DNA from: Mycolicibacterium sp. lyk4-40-TYG-92
GTDB taxonomy: Bacteria > Actinomycetota > Actinomycetes > Mycobacteriales > Mycobacteriaceae
Assembly (NCBI RefSeq): GCF_030209435.1
Contig: NZ_JARVRX010000010.1
Span: forward strand, 62,001 to 126,000
Length of the DNA: 64,000 nt
Direction: 5' to 3'
In this document: piece after piece, positions 36,001 to 44,527 of the stretch
How positions within the stretch are numbered: position 1 is the first letter of the stretch
Layout of the letters: each line of letters opens with the position of its first letter
Translations under genes and position numbers: made by a program
The notes under the pieces: model-generated
Databases searched by the model: none
What the model was told of the DNA's origin: nothing
The model's input: only the letters and a program-made list of their open reading frames with translations

Positions 36001-36747
36001 TCAGGTCAGCGAGACGACGACGACCGGGGTGCTCGTCGGCTGGCTGGATCCGGAGCCCGGCTCGACCGTCACGGCGACCTTGGCGGCCGAGTCCAGCGCC
36101 GGTATCACCTCGCCGCCGGGCGGTGGCATGGTGTCCGCGCTCATGGTGCCGGCGGACCGCGGGGCGCCCGACGCCGGGATGAACCACATCTGGTAGACGT
36201 GGCCTGCCGGTGGTGCAGGCACATTCGCCATGGCCACCACAACGGCGTTCGCCTGTTGCGACGCGCTGAGGGTTATCGTGCCCCCGGCGACCTCCGCGGA
36301 GAAGGTGCGGATGTCGGGATTGGCCAGCACCTGCGAAACCGTCGGTTGCCCAGGGTGATCCCTGAAGCGTTCGGCGACCACCGTGGTGCCGATGACGACC
36401 GCGCAGATCACCGCGGCGGCCGCCGCGAGCCGGACGATCAACCGGCGGCGCCGGCTTCGCTTGAGCGCCAATTCATCCGAACTGCGCTCGGCGGACTGGA
36501 GGCCGATGGCCTGCAGGATGCGCGCGCGCAGTTCGGCCGGCGGCGTCAGGACGTCACCCGCGGTCAGCAATGCCATGGTCTCCTGGGTGTCGCCGACGAT
36601 CCGGGCGAACGCCTGCGCGGTGTGCGGCGCGGCGACGCCCAGGCGGCCGGCGATGTCCGAGCGCTCGGCTTCGGACACCGCATCGAGTGCATATACGTAC
36701 GCCAGATCGAGCAGTTGCTGTTCGTCGTCGGTGTAGCTGTCAGGCAT
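36001..36747 (-). CDS. rskA: Anti-sigma-K factor RskA
   Basis: A 248-residue single-pass membrane protein. The cytosolic N-terminus (LLDLAYVYALDAVSEAERSDI) binds the sigma factor. A membrane helix lies at about residues 103-125, and the exported C-terminus carries VYQMWFIPASGAPRSAGTM, a signature of the RskA family. It overlaps sigK by 8 bases. RskA releases SigK when it is cut by regulated proteolysis (Rip1 in M. tuberculosis). The C-terminal domain is complete here, so regulation should be intact. Confidence 0.9.
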   Translation of the reverse strand: MPDSYTDDEQQLLDLAYVYALDAVSEAERSDIAGRLGVAAPHTAQAFARIVGDTQETMALLTAGDVLTPPAELRARILQAIGLQSAERSSDELALKRSRRRRLIVRLAAAAAVICAVVIGTTVVAERFRDHPGQPTVSQVLANPDIRTFSAEVAGGTITLSASQQANAVVVAMANVPAPPAGHVYQMWFIPASGAPRSAGTMSADTMPPPGGEVIPALDSAAKVAVTVEPGSGSSQPTSTPVVVVSLT

Positions 36748-37378
36748 CGGTGCCCACCCCCAAGCAGTTCTTCAGGCGGATCAGGCCGTCCCGGATACGG
36801 GCCTTGATGGTGGGGAGCGTGACGGCCAGGTGCTCGGCGACCTCCCGATAGGTGTGCCCGCTGTAGTACGCCAGGCCGATGGCTTCGCGCTGGATGGCGG
36901 TCAGTCCATTGAGGCAGTCGGTGACCTCCTGCTCATCGAGTCGCTGCCCCACTTCATCGGCGACGGTGTCGTGCTCGCGGCCGAGACTCGAGGCGCCGTA
37001 GGCATGGTTGCGGTCGGCGGCCGACTGTTCGGAGCGGACCCGATCGATGCTGCGGCGGTGGGTCAATGTCATCAGCCAGCCGATCGGGCTGGCCAGCGCC
37101 GGGTCGTATTGTCGTGCCGCCGAGGACCACACCTGCAGGAACACCTCCTGCACGACGTCCTCGGCGAGTGTCCTGTCCCGCACGACGCGATAGGCGAGGC
37201 CGAACACCCGTGATGAGGTCTGGTCGTAGAACTCGGTGAAAGCCGCACTGTCGCCGTCGGCGATCGCGGTGAGCAGAGCTGCGCGGTCCGGCTCACCCTC
37301 CATGCGGGAATCGTCGCACGGCTGCGCCGGAACCGGAGCGATCTGCCGCAACCTGTCGGATCCGGACGGCGTGCTCAC
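36740..37378 (-). CDS. sigK: ECF sigma factor SigK
   Basis: A 212-residue group-4 sigma factor. Region 2 has FTEFYDQTSSRVFGLAYRVV and AEDVVQEVFLQVW with PIGWLMTLTHRRSIDRVR. Region 4 has QREAIGLAYYSGHTYREVAE and LPTIKARIRDGLIRLKNCL. It matches M. tuberculosis SigK, including the C-terminal RLKNCLGV. The GTG at 37378 overlaps the ufaA1 stop, while ATG 37303 would remove a 25-residue leader that SigK homologues largely lack. It is followed by rskA, as expected. Confidence 0.9.
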   Translation of the reverse strand: MSTPSGSDRLRQIAPVPAQPCDDSRMEGEPDRAALLTAIADGDSAAFTEFYDQTSSRVFGLAYRVVRDRTLAEDVVQEVFLQVWSSAARQYDPALASPIGWLMTLTHRRSIDRVRSEQSAADRNHAYGASSLGREHDTVADEVGQRLDEQEVTDCLNGLTAIQREAIGLAYYSGHTYREVAEHLAVTLPTIKARIRDGLIRLKNCLGVGTDA

Positions 37379-38664
37379 GATCGCGCCTTAGGCTGCAGGA
37401 CCAGCTGGTGCAGGTCCAGGTAGCCCGAGGCGAAGCCCGCCTCGGAGTAGGCGAGGTAGAAGCGCCACATCCGCCGGAAGATGCGGTCGAATCCCAGCGC
37501 GTCGGCGCCGGCGCTGTTGGCGGTGAATCGCTGCAGCCACAGTCTGAGGGTGTGGGCGTAATGCGGTCCGAACGAATGCCGGTCGGTGATGCGCAGTGCG
37601 GTGTGTGCGGTGACCGACCGTTCGATGAGCTTGACCGACGGCAGGAATCCGCCCGGGAAGATGTACTTGTGCACCCAGGTGTAGGTGTCGCGGGAAGCCA
37701 GCATCCGCTTGTGCGGCATGGTGATCAGCTGCAGGCCGACCCGGCCGTCAGGCTCGAGGAGGCGCTCGATCGTGCGCAGATAGGCCGGCAGATAGCGGTA
37801 CCCGACGGCCTCGATCATCTCGATGGAGACGATCGCGTCGTACGTGCCGGTGATGTCGCGGTAGTCGCACAGCTCGACGGTGATCCGGTCTGACAGCCCG
37901 GCGGCGGCAATGCGCTCCCGGGCCAGCAGCTGCTGCTCGCGCGACAACGTGACGGTGTGGACGTGCGCGCCGCGCTGCGCCGCCCGGATCGCCAATTCGC
38001 CCCAGCCGGTGCCGATTTCGAGCAGTCGCGTGCCGGCACCGATGCCGGTGGCATCCAGCAGCCGGTCGATCTTGCGGTGCTGCGCGGCGGGCAGCTCGCG
38101 CCAGTCCGGCGCCGGGTCGAGCGTGTCGAACAGCGCGCACGAGTACGTCAGCGTCGGATCGAGGAACATACTGAAGAACTCGTTGGACAGGTCGTAGTGA
38201 TGGGCGATGTTCGCGCGGGTATCCGCCCGCGCCCCACGGTGGTTGCGCGGTGTCTGCGGCAGCAGGACCGAGCGCAGTCCCTGGAGCGCGGCCGGCACCA
38301 CCGTGTCGATGCGGGACGCCAGTGCGGTGAGTACGGCGGTGAGCTCGGGCGCGGACCAGTCACCGACCATGTACGCCTCGCCGAAGCCGATGAGGCCGCT
38401 ATGCGCGATGCGGCCGAAGAAATCATCGGGACGGTGCAACAACATTCGCGGTGCGGCCGGATCCTCGGCACCGGCCGCACCCTGGACGGTGCCGTCCGGA
38501 TACTCGACCCGCAACGGCAGGTCGCGTACCGCGGCCCGGAACAACGCCCGCGTGACGGGCGCACCCAGCCGCGTGCGCAGACCGCTTGGCACCTGCGCGA
38601 TCTCGGTCCACCTGGCCGGCAGGAACGGATCGTACGCGGCACCGTCGTGGAGTTGATTCGTCAT
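37375..38664 (-). CDS. ufaA1: Cyclopropane-fatty-acid synthase-like methyltransferase UfaA1
   Basis: A 429-residue SAM-dependent enzyme of the cyclopropane-fatty-acyl-phospholipid synthase family. It has HYDLSNEFFSMFLDPTLTYS, the SAM site LLEIGTGWGELAIRAA, VSIEMIEAVG and YIFPGGFLPS. It corresponds to Rv0447c (ufaA1), for which tuberculostearic acid synthesis has been reported. In M. tuberculosis a DUF1295 reductase gene (Rv0446c) follows it; here sigK follows directly with a 4-base overlap. ATG 38664 overlaps the DUF1365 stop, so it is in the sigK operon. Confidence 0.88.
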   Translation of the reverse strand: MTNQLHDGAAYDPFLPARWTEIAQVPSGLRTRLGAPVTRALFRAAVRDLPLRVEYPDGTVQGAAGAEDPAAPRMLLHRPDDFFGRIAHSGLIGFGEAYMVGDWSAPELTAVLTALASRIDTVVPAALQGLRSVLLPQTPRNHRGARADTRANIAHHYDLSNEFFSMFLDPTLTYSCALFDTLDPAPDWRELPAAQHRKIDRLLDATGIGAGTRLLEIGTGWGELAIRAAQRGAHVHTVTLSREQQLLARERIAAAGLSDRITVELCDYRDITGTYDAIVSIEMIEAVGYRYLPAYLRTIERLLEPDGRVGLQLITMPHKRMLASRDTYTWVHKYIFPGGFLPSVKLIERSVTAHTALRITDRHSFGPHYAHTLRLWLQRFTANSAGADALGFDRIFRRMWRFYLAYSEAGFASGYLDLHQLVLQPKARS

Positions 38665-39383
38665 AGGGCGGCCTCCTGGGGTCGGGGGTGCAGTGGCAGT
38701 CCGCGCGCCCAGAGGCGCATGCCCTGCCAGCGGATGCGGGCGAGGACCAGCAGCGGCGCCAGCGGCGCTGCCAGTGCGGTGGTCAAAACCGTTGCGGGAC
38801 GGGCGGGATGGACGGACCCGGTCCAGGTGGCGGTCAGCACCACCCCGCCGGACGCGTCGAGCAGGGTGACCGCCACGCCGAGCCGGCCCCGGGTGGGTTC
38901 GGGGACGCGTAGCACGTATCGACCACTGACCGGGTTGAAGGGCGAGACGTAGAACACCTTGGGCACGACGACCTCGCCGCGATGGTCGGCGCGCAGCAGG
39001 TAGCGGTGGCGTCCGCCGTAGGTGTTGTGCACCTCGGCGACGGCACAGACGAGGGCGCCGCCGGCGTCGTGGCACCAGTAGACGGTCAGCGGATTGAACA
39101 CGAAGCCGAAGACCCTGGCATTGGCCAGCATTCGGATGTGGCCGCCGCCGAGGTCGATTCCGTGGTCGCCGAGATAGGCCTCGACGTTCTCGCGCAGTGT
39201 GCGGCGCGGATCGCCGGCATGGTCGGCGGCGCGGAATCCGGCCAACGGCCGCAGCAGGCGGGGTAACTCGGGCACGGCGTCGAGGTCGACCAGCCAGCTG
39301 TAGCTGCGGTAGGTGAACGCGTGCCGCACCGGAACGGTGCGAGTGTGGTGGATGCGGGTTCGCACGATCTGTGGTGGGCTCAT
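38661..39383 (-). CDS. DUF1365 protein (Rv0448c-like)
   Basis: A 240-residue member of DUF1365. It begins with IVRTRIHHTRTVPVRHAFTYRSY, with GFVFNPLTVYWCHD, AEVHNTYGGRHRYLL and KVFYVSPFNPVSGRY, and has a hydrophobic stretch near the C-terminus. The biochemical role is unknown. The family almost always lies with a CFA synthase and an FAD oxidoreductase, as here, and probably helps modify fatty acyl chains. ATG 39383 overlaps the FAD gene's stop by 4 bases. Confidence 0.88.
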   Translation of the reverse strand: MSPPQIVRTRIHHTRTVPVRHAFTYRSYSWLVDLDAVPELPRLLRPLAGFRAADHAGDPRRTLRENVEAYLGDHGIDLGGGHIRMLANARVFGFVFNPLTVYWCHDAGGALVCAVAEVHNTYGGRHRYLLRADHRGEVVVPKVFYVSPFNPVSGRYVLRVPEPTRGRLGVAVTLLDASGGVVLTATWTGSVHPARPATVLTTALAAPLAPLLVLARIRWQGMRLWARGLPLHPRPQEAAL

Positions 39384-40693
39384 GCGAGATTCCCCGCCGG
39401 ACGCAGCAGGGGCGGCACCGACCCGCTCCACCTGCCGCCGAGGCGCTCCGCCGCGGCGACGCCGGACACCGCGCCGTCTTCGTGAAAGCCCCAGCCGTGG
39501 TAGGCACCGGCGAACGCCAGCCGGTGATCACCGAGCGTGTGCAGGCGCTGTTGCGCGGCACGGAACTCGGGGGAGTACTGCGGGTGGTCGTAGAGCATGG
39601 TGGCGATGACCTGGCTCGGGTCGACCCGGGCGCCGCCGCCCAGTGTCACCACGAACCGCCGGTCGGTGCTCCCGTCGAGTCGCTGCAGCCGGTTGAGGTC
39701 GTAACTGACCAGGACCTCGTCGGCCTGGACGGTGCAGGACGGCATCCGGTAGTTCCACGACGCGCGAGCGCCACGGTGACGCGGCAGCAGCGACGTATCC
39801 GTATGCAGCACAGTGTGATTGATCGAGTACCGCAGAGCACCGAGGATGTCGGCCTCGTCCGCCGTCGGCTGATCCAGGATCGACAGGGCCTGATTCGGAT
39901 GGGTCGCGATGACCGCCGCGTCGAACTGCTCGACCCGGTCTCCGTCGTCGCGCACCAGCACGCCGTCTGTGTTGCGGGTGACGGTGCGTACGGGCACGCC
40001 GAGGCGCACCGACGGCAGGCGCGCGGTGACGGCTTCGACGTACCGTGCAGAGCCCCCGGTCACCGTCCGCCAGGTCGGCGAACCGAACACCGTCAGCATC
40101 CCGTGGTGGTCGAGGAACGCCAGCAGGTAGCCGACGGGGTAGTCGAGCGCGACGTCCGGGGGACATGACCAGACCGCCGCCACCAACGGCACCATGAAGT
40201 GCGCGACGAAGTATCCGGAAAACCTCGCGGCCCCGAGGAATTCGCCGAGCGTCCGGCCGTCCGCAACACCGCGCGCCAGTTCGGCGCGGGCAAGCCGGTG
40301 GAAGCGCGTCACCTCGGCGAGCAGGCGCAGATAGCGCGGGGAGACCATCGCGCCCGGGCTGGCGAACAGGCCCGCCAGGCCCTTTGCGCCGGCGTACTCC
40401 AGGCCGCACCCTTCGCAGCTGACCGACATCGACATGTCGGATTCCTGTGTCCGGACACCGAGTTCGGCGAACAGCCGGAGCAGGGTGGGATAGGTGCGGT
40501 CGTTGTGCACGATGAAGCCGGAGTCGACGCCGACGAGGTCGGCGCTGCCGCGGCGGGCAGGCAGTTCATGCGTGTGGGCGTGACCACCGCATCGCGGTTG
40601 TGCCTCGAACAGGGTGACTTCCGCGTCGCGCGCCAGCACCCAGGCCGCGGTGAGCCCCGATATGCCGCTCCCGATCACTGCAATCCGCCGCAC
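39380..40693 (-). CDS. FAD-dependent amine-oxidase-like oxidoreductase (Rv0449c-like)
   Basis: A 437-residue flavoprotein. It has an N-terminal dinucleotide fold (RRIAVIGSGISGLTAAWVL), FEAQPRCGGHAHTHEL and a C-terminal FAGAYHGWGFHEDGAVSG, typical of the NAD(P)-binding amine-oxidase-like family in this cluster. Its substrate may be an unsaturated fatty acyl chain. It is the first gene of the FAD-DUF1365-ufaA1-sigK-rskA-SDR run. The GTG at 40693 follows AGGAAGGAC. A SigK-like promoter lies about 30-55 bases upstream, consistent with autoregulation of the cluster. Confidence 0.88.
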   Translation of the reverse strand: MRRIAVIGSGISGLTAAWVLARDAEVTLFEAQPRCGGHAHTHELPARRGSADLVGVDSGFIVHNDRTYPTLLRLFAELGVRTQESDMSMSVSCEGCGLEYAGAKGLAGLFASPGAMVSPRYLRLLAEVTRFHRLARAELARGVADGRTLGEFLGAARFSGYFVAHFMVPLVAAVWSCPPDVALDYPVGYLLAFLDHHGMLTVFGSPTWRTVTGGSARYVEAVTARLPSVRLGVPVRTVTRNTDGVLVRDDGDRVEQFDAAVIATHPNQALSILDQPTADEADILGALRYSINHTVLHTDTSLLPRHRGARASWNYRMPSCTVQADEVLVSYDLNRLQRLDGSTDRRFVVTLGGGARVDPSQVIATMLYDHPQYSPEFRAAQQRLHTLGDHRLAFAGAYHGWGFHEDGAVSGVAAAERLGGRWSGSVPPLLRPAGNLA

Positions 40694-40723
40694 TGTGCCG
40701 TCCTTCCTGGTTTGTCACCAGGA

Positions 40724-40750
40724 GTTCGGTGCGGGATGCGGTGCGGATAG
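40724..40750 (-). promoter_or_regulatory. Candidate SigK-dependent promoter
   Basis: On the minus strand, CTATCC (-35) and CCGAAC (-10) are separated by 15 bases. Each differs by one base from the SigK consensus CCATCC / CCGAAT that I recall. The -10 lies 31 bases before the first gene of the sigK cluster. This fits the known autoregulation of the sigK locus in M. tuberculosis. Confidence 0.5.
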
Positions 40751-40767
40751 GTGGATTCGGGAAAAAA

Positions 40768-41403
40768 CTATGTGGGCCGGTTCGCGGCCCACAGCTCGGC
40801 GACCGACACCCCGAGCCGGGCCAGCATGCGGCGCAGCAGTGGCAGGCTCAGGCCGATGACGTTGGAGGGGTCGCCGTCGATGCCGTCGATGAACCAGCTG
40901 CCCAGGCCGTCGAGCGTGAAAGCACCTGCGACCCACAGGGGTTCGCCGGTGTCGAGATAGGCATCCAGGTCCGCGGTGCTGGGCTCGCCGAAACGCACCG
41001 TGGTGGAACCGAATTCGGTGACCTGATCGCTGATGGCGCCGTCGTTCAGGCGGAGCACGCAGTGGCCGGTGTGCAGGACGGCGCTGCGGCCGGCCATCGA
41101 ATGCCATTGCCGCCGTGCCACATCGGGGGAGCCCGGCTTGCCGGTCAGCCGGCCGTCGAATTCGAGCATCGAATCACAGCCGATCACAACGCAATCCGCC
41201 GACAGGCTCGCGTCGAGTGCTTCGGCGACCCGCTGCGCCTTGGCTGTCGCCAGGGCGCGCACGACGTCACCGGGACCGGCGTCGCCGAGAGCCGCGATGA
41301 TCGCGTCCTCGTCGACGTCGGACACCAGCACGACGGGTTCGACACCGGCCCTGCGCAGCACGCTGAGCCGGCCCGAGGAGGCCGAGCCCAGAATGAGTCT
41401 CAT
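40768..41403 (-). CDS. maf: Maf-type nucleotide pyrophosphatase
   Basis: A 211-residue Maf/Ham1-superfamily protein. [18 protein letters not shown] is the signature N-terminus, followed by [26 protein letters not shown], the TTVRFG segment and [19 protein letters not shown]. It hydrolyses non-canonical or modified nucleoside triphosphates (house cleaning) and has been linked to septum control. ATG 41403 overlaps the accE5 stop (ATGA), keeping the accD5-accE5-maf operon of mycobacteria. The minus-strand sigK cluster begins 75 bases beyond its end. Confidence 0.93.
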   Translation of the reverse strand: MRLILGSASSGRLSVLRRAGVEPVVLVSDVDEDAIIAALGDAGPGDVVRALATAKAQRVAEALDASLSADCVVIGCDSMLEFDGRLTGKPGSPDVARRQWHSMAGRSAVLHTGHCVLRLNDGAISDQVTEFGSTTVRFGEPSTADLDAYLDTGEPLWVAGAFTLDGLGSWFIDGIDGDPSNVIGLSLPLLRRMLARLGVSVAELWAANRPT

Positions 41404-41672
41404 CGCCGGATGAAGGTGCGCTCCACCAGCGTGACCAGCTGCCAGCTGGTGTACGCGTACCGCAGCTTGGACACCGGGTGGCCCCAGTCGTTGCGGTCGC
41501 CGGCTTCGGGGGCACCGCCGCCGCCGGAGGCGCTGGCCAGCACCGTCACCAGGGCCGCGAGCTCCTCGTCGGACGGGTTGCCCTTGACGACCTCGAACAG
41601 CGGCGCGACAGGCGCTTCCGGCTGAACTTCTGCTGCTGACACGACTTCGGCTTCTGACACGTCGGCGCTCAC
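41400..41672 (-). CDS. accE5: Acyl-CoA carboxylase epsilon subunit AccE5
   Basis: A 90-residue epsilon subunit. A variable, acidic N-terminus ([16 protein letters not shown]) precedes the conserved [21 protein letters not shown], and the end [17 protein letters not shown] is basic. It stimulates assembly and activity of the AccA3-AccD5 propionyl-CoA carboxylase. It is shorter at the N-terminus than M. tuberculosis AccE5, whose leader is repetitive. The GTG at 41672 overlaps the accD5 stop (GTGA) and the end overlaps maf. Confidence 0.92.
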   Translation of the reverse strand: MSADVSEAEVVSAAEVQPEAPVAPLFEVVKGNPSDEELAALVTVLASASGGGGAPEAGDRNDWGHPVSKLRYAYTSWQLVTLVERTFIRR

Positions 41673-43297
41673 AGGGGGATGTTCCCGTGCTTCTTCGGCG
41701 GCGTCTGCACGATCTTGCGCTCCAGCAGACGCAGCGAGTTGGCGATGTAGCCGCGGGTGTGCGACGGCGGGATGACCGCGTCGACGTAACCACGCTCGGC
41801 GGCAACGTACGGGTTCACCAGGGTGTCTTCGTACTCCTGCTGCAGCTGCAGGCGGAGGGCGTCGACGTCCTCGCCGTTGGCCGCGGCAGCCTTGAGCTCG
41901 GAGCGATAGACGAAGCCGACCGCACCCGAGGCACCCATGACGGCGATCTGGGCCGTCGGCCACGCCAGGTTGACGTCGCAACCCATGTCCTTGGAACCCA
42001 TCACGCAGTAGGCGCCGCCGTAGGCCTTACGGGTGATGACGGTGATCTTGGCGACGGTGGCCTCACCGTAGGCGTACAGCAGCTTGGCGCCGCGGCGGAT
42101 GATGCCGTTGTACTCCTGCTCGGTGCCCGGCAGGAAGCCCGGGACGTCCACCAGCATGATGATCGGGATGTTGAAGGCGTCGCAGGTGCGGATGAACCGC
42201 GCGGCCTTCTCCGAGGCGTTGATGTCCAGGCAGCCGGCGAACTGGGTCGGCTGGTTGGCCACGATGCCGACCGGGCGGCCGTCGATGCGGCCGAAGCCGA
42301 TCACGATGTTCTGCGCGTAGCCCTGCTGGATCTCGAGGAACTCGTCGTCGTCGAGGATGCGCGAGATGACCTCGTGCATGTCGTACGGCTGGTTCGGCGA
42401 GTCCGGGATCAGCGTGTCCAGCTCGAGGTCCTCGTCGGTGAGGTTGTCCTCGACGGCGCCCGGGTGCGGCGGCGCGGGGAAGCGCGGCGGCTCGGCGTAG
42501 TTGTTCGGGGGCAGGTAGCTCAGCAGGTCGCGGACGTAGTCCAGGGCGTCCTGCTCGCCCGAGGCGACGTAGTGCACGGTGCCGGACTTGGCCTCATGGG
42601 TGTGGGCGCCGCCCAGCTCCTCCATGGTGACCTCTTCACCGGTGACGGTCTTGATGACGTCCGGTCCGGTGATGAACATCTGGCTGGTCTGGTCGACCAT
42701 GATGATGAAGTCGGTCAGCGCGGGCGAGTACACGTGGCCACCGGCCGCGGCACCCATGATGAGCGAAATCTGGGGGATGACACCCGACGCCAGGATGTTG
42801 TTGCGGAAGATGCGGCTGTACAGGCCGAGCGAGACCACACCCTCCTGGATGCGGGCGCCGGCGCCGTCGTTGATGCCGATCAGCGGGCGGCCGGTCTTGA
42901 TGGCCAGCTCCTGGACCTTGACGATCTTCTCGCCGTAGACCTCACCGAGGCTGCCGCCGAAGACGGTGGCGTCCTGGCTGAAGATGCAGACCTCGCGGCC
43001 GTCGATGGTGCCGTATCCGGTCACCACACCGTCGCCGAGCGGGTGCTTGTCGGCCAGGCCGAAGTTGGTGCTGCGGTGCTTGGCCAGCGCGTCGAGTTCG
43101 ACGAACGAGCCCTCGTCCAGCAGCGCCAGGATGCGCTCGCGGGCGGTGAGCTTGCCCTTCTGGTGGACCTTCTCCACGGCGGCCTCGCCGACGGGGTGCA
43201 GGGTCTCTTCGGTACGCCTACGCAGGTCTTCCAGCTTGCCTGCGGTGGTGTGGATGTCGATCGCCTTGTCCACCGGTGGCTCGGTCACGCTCGTCAT
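41669..43297 (-). CDS. accD5: Propionyl-CoA carboxylase beta subunit AccD5
   Basis: A 542-residue carboxyltransferase. It has [66 protein letters not shown] and, in the second half, [25 protein letters not shown] and [11 protein letters not shown], the two oxyanion-forming regions. It transfers CO2 from AccA3-biotin to propionyl-CoA, making methylmalonyl-CoA for multimethyl-branched lipids. The promoter-like TTAACA (minus strand, 43306-43311), 8 bases before the ATG, suggests a leaderless mRNA. birA, the usual divergent neighbour in M. tuberculosis, is absent and a methyltransferase occupies the place. Confidence 0.96.
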   Translation of the reverse strand: MTSVTEPPVDKAIDIHTTAGKLEDLRRRTEETLHPVGEAAVEKVHQKGKLTARERILALLDEGSFVELDALAKHRSTNFGLADKHPLGDGVVTGYGTIDGREVCIFSQDATVFGGSLGEVYGEKIVKVQELAIKTGRPLIGINDGAGARIQEGVVSLGLYSRIFRNNILASGVIPQISLIMGAAAGGHVYSPALTDFIIMVDQTSQMFITGPDVIKTVTGEEVTMEELGGAHTHEAKSGTVHYVASGEQDALDYVRDLLSYLPPNNYAEPPRFPAPPHPGAVEDNLTDEDLELDTLIPDSPNQPYDMHEVISRILDDDEFLEIQQGYAQNIVIGFGRIDGRPVGIVANQPTQFAGCLDINASEKAARFIRTCDAFNIPIIMLVDVPGFLPGTEQEYNGIIRRGAKLLYAYGEATVAKITVITRKAYGGAYCVMGSKDMGCDVNLAWPTAQIAVMGASGAVGFVYRSELKAAAANGEDVDALRLQLQQEYEDTLVNPYVAAERGYVDAVIPPSHTRGYIANSLRLLERKIVQTPPKKHGNIPL

Positions 43298-43314
43298 GGC
43301 GACGATGTTAACGG

Positions 43315-43326
43315 TTCTCTAAGAAA
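43315..43326 (-). promoter_or_regulatory. accD5 promoter-proximal motif shared with accA3
   Basis: TTTCTTAGAGAA on the coding strand, extending to TTTCTTAGAGAACCG, lies 17 bases before the accD5 ATG. It is identical over 15 bases with the motif 18 bases before the accA3 start. It overlaps the region just upstream of the TTAACA -10-like element, where a regulator or sigma factor would act. Confidence 0.6.
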
Positions 43327-43356
43327 GTTGTGAAGTTGGGGTGCTCGCTCGGCGGG

Positions 43357-44100
43357 TCACGCCGGTTTGCGCAGCACCACAGCCGCGAAACTCGTGAGCG
43401 CCGGCACCGGGTGCTTGAGAAGGAAGCGGCTCTTTGCGCGCTCGAGGGCGTCGAGCGGGGGGAGCACACGGTAGTAGCCGTGGCCGTAGGCGCCGGACCA
43501 GGATTCGACCTGGAAACCCACGCTCTCGTAGCGCTTGATGGCCTTCTGGGTGGGGCCGGTGGTCCAGCGGTAGTAGGCCGGGAACTTCTCGTGGTGCGGG
43601 TTCTGCAACCGACCGGGCTGCAGCTTGCCGATGACGGTGCGTGCCGCCTGTTCCGGGATGAGCAGGTTCACCACGAACGGGAACGCGAACAGCGTCGGGA
43701 AGAAGTGCACCGAAAGTCCGCCTGGCCGAAGGAGTTTGAAGCAGTTCTCGTGGAACGTGCGGGCGTCGGGCAGGTGTTCGCAGAGCATCTTGGAGAACAC
43801 CAGGTCGTACGCGTTCAGCTCATTGTCGATCGGCTTGCACAGATCGGCGACGCGGGTGTGCACGCGGCTGTTGGCCTTGGCCAGTTCGGTGGCCGAGATG
43901 TCGATGACGACGCGCTCGTCGGCGAAGCTCCAGTCGTCCCCGCCGATGATCGGGTTGGCGCCGCCCCCGAGTTCGGCGACGGCCTTGACGCCTTCGCGCT
44001 CGGCCAGGGTGCGGACAGACTCGTCGTAGCCCTGCCAGAGGGTGTCGAGGTCCTTGTAATGGACATCCACGTGTGTACCGCTCATTTGCGCACCGTTCAT
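43357..44100 (-). CDS. SAM-dependent methyltransferase-like protein
   Basis: A 247-residue class I methyltransferase-like protein. VAELGGGANPIIGGDDW sits at the SAM loop, ERVVIDISATELAKA follows as the acidic strand, and YDLVFSKMLCEHLPDARTF and LLRPGGLSVHFFPTLFAFPF complete the core. GLSVHFFPT resembles methyltransferases acting on sugars or lipids in glycan clusters. It faces away from the exopolysaccharide locus across a 427-base gap and may work with it. ATG 44100 is preferred; a GTG at 44127 and an ATG at 44085 are alternatives. Confidence 0.75.
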   Translation of the reverse strand: MNGAQMSGTHVDVHYKDLDTLWQGYDESVRTLAEREGVKAVAELGGGANPIIGGDDWSFADERVVIDISATELAKANSRVHTRVADLCKPIDNELNAYDLVFSKMLCEHLPDARTFHENCFKLLRPGGLSVHFFPTLFAFPFVVNLLIPEQAARTVIGKLQPGRLQNPHHEKFPAYYRWTTGPTQKAIKRYESVGFQVESWSGAYGHGYYRVLPPLDALERAKSRFLLKHPVPALTSFAAVVLRKPA

Positions 44101-44527
44101 AGATTTTTCCGCCCCCGCGGCTTGCACGTCCTGCCTAAGCAGTTTGCTGGTAAGTCAATATACACTTCCCGCGCGGTCCCCGCCGGTGATCTGGGTTGAA
44201 CACCGTTCAGGCTGCGGCATTTGCTGAGCGAGCCGTGAGCGTGACCGCGCCCGATTGCCTGAGCCGGGCGATAATGCCTGGTCGGGCCGTCGGTATGCGG
44301 GGGTCGCCGCGCCGGTGCGGTACCGCGGAACGCGGACCGGGGGTACCGATTCACCCTTAGCTGGTCCGGTATACACGCAGCGCCGCGGGCGCGCCCTGCG
44401 CAGGCTCGATGCATTTAGCTTGTCATTTGCGTAAGTTTGCGGTTCGATATGCGTGCCCGCTGTTTTCGGGTAGCTGACTCTACGACCGCGAAACGATCAG
44501 CAGATCGGCGCAAGGGGATATTCAACA
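44101..44527. promoter_or_regulatory. 427-base divergent control region of the exopolysaccharide locus
   Basis: No gene was seen in this stretch. It is AT-richer than its surroundings at both ends. Visible elements are TGAACACCGTTCA (44197-44209), a perfect 13-base palindrome of the same TGAAC-N3-GTTCA type as the BioQ-like site at 15053; TATACA at 44370-44375, a possible -10 towards the plus-strand cluster; TATATT (minus strand, 44157-44162), a possible -10 for the methyltransferase; and an AAGGGG ribosome site at 44512-44517. The long leader suggests substantial regulation of the locus. Confidence 0.5.

Noticed and set aside
41687..43333. 548-codon plus-strand frame opposite accD5
   Set aside because: It is entirely antisense to a highly conserved gene and has low-complexity Val/Asp/Gly composition.
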